From: JANNOG01 sp050329835
Lineage (GTDB): Bacteria > Actinomycetota > Actinomycetes > Actinomycetales > JBBAYJ01
Reading direction: 5' to 3'
Length of the DNA: 5,742 nt
NCBI GenBank assembly: GCA_050329835.1
Contig: JBHJOJ010000062.1
Location: 1-5,742, forward strand
A program made the translations under genes and the position numbers. The notes below the pieces were generated by a model that ran no database searches, was not told where the DNA came from, and saw only the letters and a program-made list of their open reading frames with translations. This document shows positions 1-5,742 of this stretch, piece after piece (the first letter of the stretch is position 1; each line of letters starts with the position of its first letter).

Positions 1-1
1 C

Positions 2-463
2 CTGGCCTGCACGCTGGTCCTGGCGGTCGCGGCGGCCCCGGCGGGCGCGGCATCGCCCGTCCCGCCCCCGGTCCCCACCGGCGCCCCGGACGCGGCGGCG
101 ACGCCGGGATCGACGACCACTCCTCCCGGGAGTCCTCCCGCGAGTCCTCCCACGAGCGCTGCGACGGCTCCGGACCCTCCGGCCCCCGGCTGGGTCCCCA
201 GGGTCTCCCGTGTCCCGCCCGCCACCACGGCCCTCGTCACGGCGCCGGTCACGGCGCCGGAGCCGGGCCCGGCGCCGCACGTCGTCGTCCGGGGCGACAC
301 CCTGTGGGAGATCGCCGCGGCCCGCCTGGGCCCCGCGGCGACGGCCGCCGAGATCGCCGCCGAGTGGCCGCGCTGGTGGCGGGCGAATCACGCCGTCGTC
401 GGCGACGACCCGGACCTGCTGCGCCCCGGCCAGGTCCTCCACCCGCCCCCGCCCACTCGCTGA
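2..463 (+). CDS. LysM domain protein, exported or membrane-anchored (5' end outside window)
   Basis: The frame is open from the window edge to the TGA at 461-463, giving 153 visible residues. Residues 1-17 are hydrophobic and Ala/Leu/Val-rich (LACTLVLAVAAAP), as at the end of a signal peptide or transmembrane helix. Residues about 18-92 form a Pro/Ala/Thr-rich, low-complexity linker, probably extracellular. Residues 93-153 are a LysM domain: it opens with HVVVRGDTLWEIA, continues through EWPRWWRANHAVVGDDPDLL and closes with RPGQVL just before the stop. LysM domains bind N-acetylglucosamine-containing glycans such as peptidoglycan, so the likely role is wall attachment or wall sensing outside the membrane. 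No catalytic domain is visible, though one could lie upstream of the window. The next gene starts 62 bases downstream on the same strand, so co-transcription is likely. The domain call is firm; the full length and the exact role are unknown. Confidence 0.85.
   Translation: MACTLVLAVAAAPAGAASPVPPPVPTGAPDAAATPGSTTTPPGSPPASPPTSAATAPDPPAPGWVPRVSRVPPATTALVTAPVTAPEPGPAPHVVVRGDTLWEIAAARLGPAATAAEIAAEWPRWWRANHAVVGDDPDLLRPGQVLHPPPPTR
119..154 (+). repeat. 12-bp tandem repeat, three copies, in the LysM-protein linker
   Basis: Three consecutive 12-base units (119-130, 131-142, 143-154) share the core cctccc and differ at a few bases. They are in frame and encode Thr/Ser-Pro-Pro-Gly/Ala/Thr three times. 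The unit is a multiple of three, so gain or loss of a copy would change linker length without a frameshift. Confidence 0.8.
236..259 (+). repeat. Perfect 12-bp tandem duplication encoding VTAP-VTAP
   Basis: gtcacggcgccg occurs twice back to back, at 236-247 and 248-259, in frame in the LysM-protein gene. It lies at the end of the linker, 18 bases before the LysM domain. The copies are identical, which suggests a recent slippage or duplication event. Confidence 0.8.
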
Positions 464-515
464 CAGAGCCGGGGGACGCCCGGTGAGCCCGCGATCCGCC
501 GTCCCCGCCGACCCC

Positions 516-520
516 GGAGG
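516..520 (+). promoter_or_regulatory. Ribosome binding site of the Rv3235-family gene
   Basis: GGAGG stands five bases before the ATG at 526. This is a strong Shine-Dalgarno match and fixes the start of the gene. Confidence 0.8.
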
Positions 521-525
521 TTCCC

Positions 526-1023
526 ATGTCCGTCGCCGCCGTCCTGTCACCGGTGCGCGTCCTGCCGACCCCCGACAGCGAACCCGCTCCGCTGGCCGCC
601 CCACCCGGGCCGCGCCCCGCGTCCGGGCCGCACCGCCAGCTGCGGCTCGTGGTCGGCGAGGGGTCCCGGCCGGGACCCCTCGCGGACGCGACCGGGCGGG
701 GCGACCCCGAGGCCTTCGCCCGCGCCGTGTGCCAGGGCGTCGTGGACGTCCTCGCCGGCCAGCGCGCCGCGCACCAGATGATGCGCTGGCTGCGCCCCGA
801 CGTCTTCGACGCCCTGCGGCGGCGGGCCGCCCGGGCATCGGGACCCGTGGCCGAGCGGTCCGGCCGGCGGCCGGTCGTCCGCTCCGTGCGGACGTGTCCG
901 GTGTCGGCGGACGCCGTCGAGGCCTCGGCCGTCGTCATCGACGGGCGGCGGGCACGGGCCATGGCCGTCCGGCTCGAGGGCGTCGGCTCCCGGTGGCGCG
1001 TGACGGCGCTGGTGATGGGGTGA
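526..1023 (+). CDS. Rv3235 family protein (function unknown)
   Basis: This is a 165-residue protein with no signal peptide or membrane segment, so probably cytoplasmic. Residues 1-50 are Pro/Ala-rich and look disordered. The conserved part begins near residue 60 with PEAFARAVCQGVVDVLAGQR, a helical stretch leading to QMMRWLRPDVFDALRRR (84-100). It continues with VRSVRTCPVSADAVEASAVV (118-137), RARAMAVRLEG (142-152) and ends WRVTAL (157-162). This order of motifs is what I recognise from the Rv3235 family (Pfam DUF6459, from memory), an actinobacterial family found near secA. No catalytic residues are evident and no function is known. The C-terminal half may adopt an alpha/beta fold like small accessory or adaptor proteins, but that is a guess. 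The gene follows the LysM gene on the same strand and converges on secA. ATG at 526 is supported by a GGAGG site. Confidence 0.85.
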   Translation: MSVAAVLSPVRVLPTPDSEPAPLAAPPGPRPASGPHRQLRLVVGEGSRPGPLADATGRGDPEAFARAVCQGVVDVLAGQRAAHQMMRWLRPDVFDALRRRAARASGPVAERSGRRPVVRSVRTCPVSADAVEASAVVIDGRRARAMAVRLEGVGSRWRVTALVMG

Positions 1024-1057
1024 GGAGCGGGACGCCCGGCTCAGCAATGCTTGCGGC
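1024..1057. other. Short convergent intergenic gap between the Rv3235-family gene and secA
   Basis: Only 34 bases separate the two stop codons. I see no hairpin with a U-run on either strand; the best inverted repeat is a 4-bp stem (gcaa-tgc-ttgc, 1044-1054 region). Transcripts from both sides probably overlap at their 3' ends, or end by Rho or by RNase processing. Confidence 0.5.
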
Positions 1058-3952
<2,895 letters not shown>

Positions 3953-3958
3953 AGGGGA

Positions 3959-3963
3959 CTCCT
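3959..3963 (-). promoter_or_regulatory. Ribosome binding site that fixes the secA GTG start
   Basis: The minus strand reads AGGAG, then six bases (tcccct), then GTG AAG ATT. This spacing selects the GTG at 3952 over the ATG at 3985, which has no comparable site in front of it. Confidence 0.75.
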
Positions 3964-3983
3964 GTTCGCGGGGGTGACACCAC

Positions 3984-3989
3984 ATCGTA
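3984..3989 (-). promoter_or_regulatory. Possible -10 element of a secA promoter
   Basis: The minus strand reads TACGAT, an acceptable actinobacterial -10 box (TANNNT), in an otherwise GC-saturated 118-base gap. Transcription would begin about 7 bases further on, leaving a leader of some 25 bases before the GTG. No good TTGACA-like -35 hexamer is visible at the expected distance (the sequence there is GC-rich), so this rests on the -10 alone. Confidence 0.35.
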
Positions 3990-3997
3990 GGGGCGGC

Positions 3998-4007
3998 TGC
4001 GGCCGCA
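3998..4007. promoter_or_regulatory. Perfect 10-bp palindrome upstream of secA, possible operator
   Basis: tgcggccgca is self-complementary and lies directly upstream of the candidate -10 element, where a -35 box or spacer would be. Palindromes made of G and C arise often by chance in DNA this rich in GC, so a regulatory role is only a suggestion. Confidence 0.2.
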
Positions 4008-4035
4008 CCCGGCCCGACGCGGCCCGCGGCCGGGT
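4007..4035 (-). terminator. Hairpin after the GNAT gene, possible non-canonical terminator
   Basis: acccggcc (4007-4014) and ggccgggt (4028-4035) are perfect inverted repeats of 8 bp around a 13-base loop. The hairpin starts about 35 bases past the GNAT stop codon. No U-run follows it on the minus strand, so it is not a classic intrinsic terminator. Actinobacteria are often credited with U-less terminator hairpins, so partial termination before secA is possible. Confidence 0.3.
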
Positions 4036-4053
4036 CGCGAGCCGACTACTCCT

Positions 4054-4077
4054 CGTCACTCCCGCGCGCGTCACTCC
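4054..4077. repeat. 9-bp direct repeat spanning the GNAT stop codon
   Basis: cgtcactcc occurs at 4054-4062 and 4069-4077, 15 bases apart. Read on the minus strand each copy contains GAG TGA. Because 15 is a multiple of three, the second copy gives a second in-frame TGA five codons after the first. Confidence 0.7.
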
Positions 4078-4382
4078 TGCGCAACGACGGCCGCGTGCTC
4101 CGGGTGCCGCGAGAGCCAGTCCCGGACGTACGGGCACCGGGGGTCGAGGCGGACCCCCTGGGCGGCGGCGTCCCGCGCCACATGCTCCACCAGGCGGCCC
4201 GCGAGCCCCCGGCCCCGGTGCTCCGGCAGGGTCACGGTGTGGTCGACCCGCCACACGGTGCCGGTCGGCGACACCTCGGGGACGTACTCCAGCCAGGAGA
4301 CCGGCCTGTCCCCCAGCGCCAGCTCGAAGCGGGCGGCGTGCGGCAGGTGACGGACGACCTCGTCGCGACCTGTGGTTGTCAC
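4071..4382 (-). CDS. Small GNAT-fold N-acetyltransferase, NATD1-like
   Basis: The product is 103 residues long, the usual size of the minimal GNAT family typified by human NATD1 and bacterial YjdJ-like proteins (Pfam Acetyltransf_CG). Visible hallmarks are the beta-strand start FELALGDRPVSWLEY (19-33), the strand VWRVDHTVTLPEHRGRGLAGRLVEHVARDA (43-72) that holds the acetyl-CoA pyrophosphate loop R-G-R-G-L-A at 56-61, and the C-terminal signature CPYVRDWLSRHPEH (83-96). The acyl acceptor is not known for these proteins, and none can be named here. The GTG at 4382 gives the normal family length; the Shine-Dalgarno match before it is weak (cgggg). The gene follows the glycosylase gene by 62 bases on the same strand, which suggests one transcript. 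Its frame stays open far upstream across the neighbouring gene, but that extension is an out-of-frame reading of the glycosylase. Confidence 0.85.
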   Translation of the reverse strand: MTTTGRDEVVRHLPHAARFELALGDRPVSWLEYVPEVSPTGTVWRVDHTVTLPEHRGRGLAGRLVEHVARDAAAQGVRLDPRCPYVRDWLSRHPEHAAVVAQE

Positions 4383-4444
4383 GCCCCGATCATCGGGCTC
4401 GGCGGCCCCGACGGCGACCCGCCCGCCGAGGCCGGGTCGGCCCG

Positions 4445-5686
4445 TCACAGCCGCGGACCGAGGTCCGCGGCCAGGTCCCCCCGCTCGGGTGGCGCCACCC
4501 GGACCAGGCCGAGCCAGCCGGCGAAGCGCCGGAGCTCGTGGGCGAGCGCCTCGCCGGTGTCGTCCGGCGCCCCCGGCTCGACCCAGGCGGAGGGCACCTC
4601 GAGCACTCCCCGGGACCGGTCCGCCCGGAGGTCCACCCGCGCCACCAGGGACCCGCGCAGGAGGAACGGCAGCACGTAGTACCCGTGGATCCGGCGCTCG
4701 CGCGGGACGTAGATCTCGAGCCGGTAGCCGAACCCGAAGACCCGCTCGGTCCGCGGCCGGGTCCACACGAGCGGGTCGAACGGGCTCAGCAGCGTGGTGG
4801 CGGCGGGCACCCCGCGGCGGGCGGCGGCGGCGGCGGGCACCGGCGCCGAGACGTGCCGCCAGGCGGGCACCTCCCAGCCGTCGACCGCGACCGGCTCCAG
4901 CCGGCCGGCCGCGACCAGCCGGGACACCGCGCCGGCGGCCGCGTCGGCAGGGAGCCTGAAGTGGTCGCGCAGGTCGGCGCCGGTCGCGATCCCGCAGGCC
5001 GCCGCCGACCGGTCGACGAGGACGTCCAGGGCGTCCGCCTCCGCCGGGGGTTCCGGTGCCAGGGCCTCCGGCGGCCACACCGCGGCGGGGGCCGCGTAGC
5101 GCCGCTCGAACTGCGCCGTGCGGCCGGCGCTGGCGACGCGGCCCTCCCAGAACAGGAACTCCACCCCGCTCTTGACGTCGGTCCAGTTCCAGCCCCAGTG
5201 GTCGCGGCGCCGGTCGTGCTGCGGGTCGAGCAGCGCCGACAGCTCCCGGGCCGTGCGGGGGCGGCGGGCCACCGCCGCGACCACGGCGTCCAGCAGGTCC
5301 GGGCGCGATCGCGCGACCGCCGACATCCCGCCCCACGCCTCGTGGCGCGCGCGGGCCATCCGCCAGCGGAAGGCCGACAGCAGCGCCGGGTCGACGAGGC
5401 TCGCCTCGTGCGCCCAGTACTCGACGGCGATCCGGGGGCGCCGGGACAGCGCCCGGTCGAGAATCGCCGTGTCGTACGGGCCCAGCCGGCTGTAGAACGG
5501 AACGAGGTGGGCGCGCGCGACGACGTTCACGGAGTCGATCTGGACGGCTCCCAGCGTGCGCACCACCCGCCCGAGGTGCACCCGGGTCACCTCGCGCCCC
5601 GCCGCCGGCGCCCGTCCCACCAGGCCGGAGGCCCGCAGGGCGGCGAGCCGGGCCTGCGCCGGGCGGAGCCGGAGCGGCGCCGTCAG
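4445..5686 (-). CDS. YcaQ/AlkX-like DNA glycosylase, winged-helix HTH_42 family
   Basis: The family (E. coli YcaQ, now AlkX; Streptomyces AlkZ) consists of monofunctional DNA glycosylases built from tandem winged-helix domains. They excise N-alkylated bases and unhook interstrand crosslinks. The 413-residue reading has the expected landmarks in order: RPAQARLAALRASGL near the N-terminus, the catalytic-loop motif Q-I-D at 49-51 followed by SVNVVARAHLVPFYSRLGPYD, EYWAHEASLV (89-98), DHWGWNWTDVKSGVEFLFW (162-180) with EGRVASAGR (181-189), and LLSPFDPLVW (299-308) with the nearby GFGYRLEIYVP and HGYYVLPFLL. Gln-x-Asp rather than Gln-x-Gln points to the AlkX type with a broader substrate range. 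The start is uncertain: no ATG, GTG or TTG lies in frame between 5620 and the window edge. The GTG at 5620 would remove the conserved first helix, so I prefer CTG at 5686, which overlaps a TGA of a possible upstream gene. A start outside the window is also possible. Confidence 0.88.
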   Translation of the reverse strand: MTAPLRLRPAQARLAALRASGLVGRAPAAGREVTRVHLGRVVRTLGAVQIDSVNVVARAHLVPFYSRLGPYDTAILDRALSRRPRIAVEYWAHEASLVDPALLSAFRWRMARARHEAWGGMSAVARSRPDLLDAVVAAVARRPRTARELSALLDPQHDRRRDHWGWNWTDVKSGVEFLFWEGRVASAGRTAQFERRYAAPAAVWPPEALAPEPPAEADALDVLVDRSAAACGIATGADLRDHFRLPADAAAGAVSRLVAAGRLEPVAVDGWEVPAWRHVSAPVPAAAAARRGVPAATTLLSPFDPLVWTRPRTERVFGFGYRLEIYVPRERRIHGYYVLPFLLRGSLVARVDLRADRSRGVLEVPSAWVEPGAPDDTGEALAHELRRFAGWLGLVRVAPPERGDLAADLGPRL

Positions 5687-5742
5687 CCGGCGCCGGCCAT
5701 GGCCGGGGGCGCATCCGCCCGGGCGTCGGCGGCCGGCTGGGA
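5683..5742 (-). CDS. Possible C-terminal tail of an upstream minus-strand gene
   Basis: From the window edge the minus strand reads 19 codons (SQPAADARADAPPAMAGAG) to a TGA at 5685-5683. Third positions are G or C in 18 of 19 codons, better than in the glycosylase frame over the same bases, and the Ala/Pro/Asp-rich composition resembles the disordered tail of many actinobacterial proteins. Its stop codon overlaps the CTG proposed as the glycosylase start (CTGA). Too little is visible to name a product, and a chance open frame is not excluded. Confidence 0.35.
   Translation of the reverse strand, partial: SQPAADARADAPPAMAGAG

Noticed and set aside
3953..3985. ATG at 3985 as start of SecA, adding 11 residues
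   Set aside because: The extra residues (MWCHPREQESP) are not seen in SecA homologues as I know them, the ATG overlaps the candidate -10 box, and the AGGAG site is placed for the GTG at 3952.
4815..4842. Run of gcg/gcc-type triplets that looks like a microsatellite
   Set aside because: It encodes the Ala-rich stretch PVPAAAAARR of the glycosylase and is explained by codon use in GC-rich DNA.
4071..5714. Open frame of 547 codons on the minus strand ending in the GNAT sequence
   Set aside because: Only the last 103 codons match a family. The upstream part is an out-of-frame reading of the glycosylase gene, rich in Arg, Gly and Pro, so a fusion protein is not supported.

Overview
This window is ordinary chromosomal DNA from a very GC-rich Gram-positive bacterium. 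It is almost certainly an actinomycete: codon third positions are nearly all G or C, the SecA has the actinobacterial sequence style and a basic tail without zinc ligands, and a protein of the actinobacteria-specific Rv3235 family lies beside it. The exact genus cannot be read from the window; a Micrococcales- or Kineosporiales-like lineage is only a guess from the gene order.

Layout. On the + strand, positions 2-463 hold the C-terminal part of an exported or anchored LysM protein: the end of a hydrophobic segment, a Pro/Ala/Thr-rich linker with short in-frame repeats, and a terminal LysM domain. After 62 bases comes an Rv3235-family gene (526-1023) with a clear ribosome binding site. It converges on secA, with only 34 bases between the two stop codons. 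The minus strand carries everything else. secA (3952-1058, GTG start) encodes the 964-residue preprotein translocase motor. Upstream of it lie a 103-residue NATD1-like GNAT protein (4382-4071) and a YcaQ/AlkX-like DNA glycosylase (about 5686-4445). The last 60 bases may be the 3' end of one more minus-strand gene whose TGA overlaps the probable CTG start of the glycosylase gene.

How the genes work together. secA is the housekeeping anchor. The LysM protein is a plausible Sec client that binds the wall, and the Rv3235-like protein has no known function but sits next to secA. The glycosylase and the GNAT protein are probably co-transcribed. The glycosylase carries the Gln-Ile-Asp signature of the AlkX branch, which unhooks alkylated or crosslinked bases. 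The 118 bases before secA contain a possible -10 box, a perfect 10-bp palindrome and an 8-bp-stem hairpin, so secA may have its own promoter.

I found no mobile element, CRISPR array, tRNA or rRNA, and no convincing new multi-gene system. The points worth a second look are small: a probable CTG start in an overlapping stop/start, short duplications spanning two stop codons, in-frame 12-bp repeats in the LysM linker, and the palindromic leader of secA.
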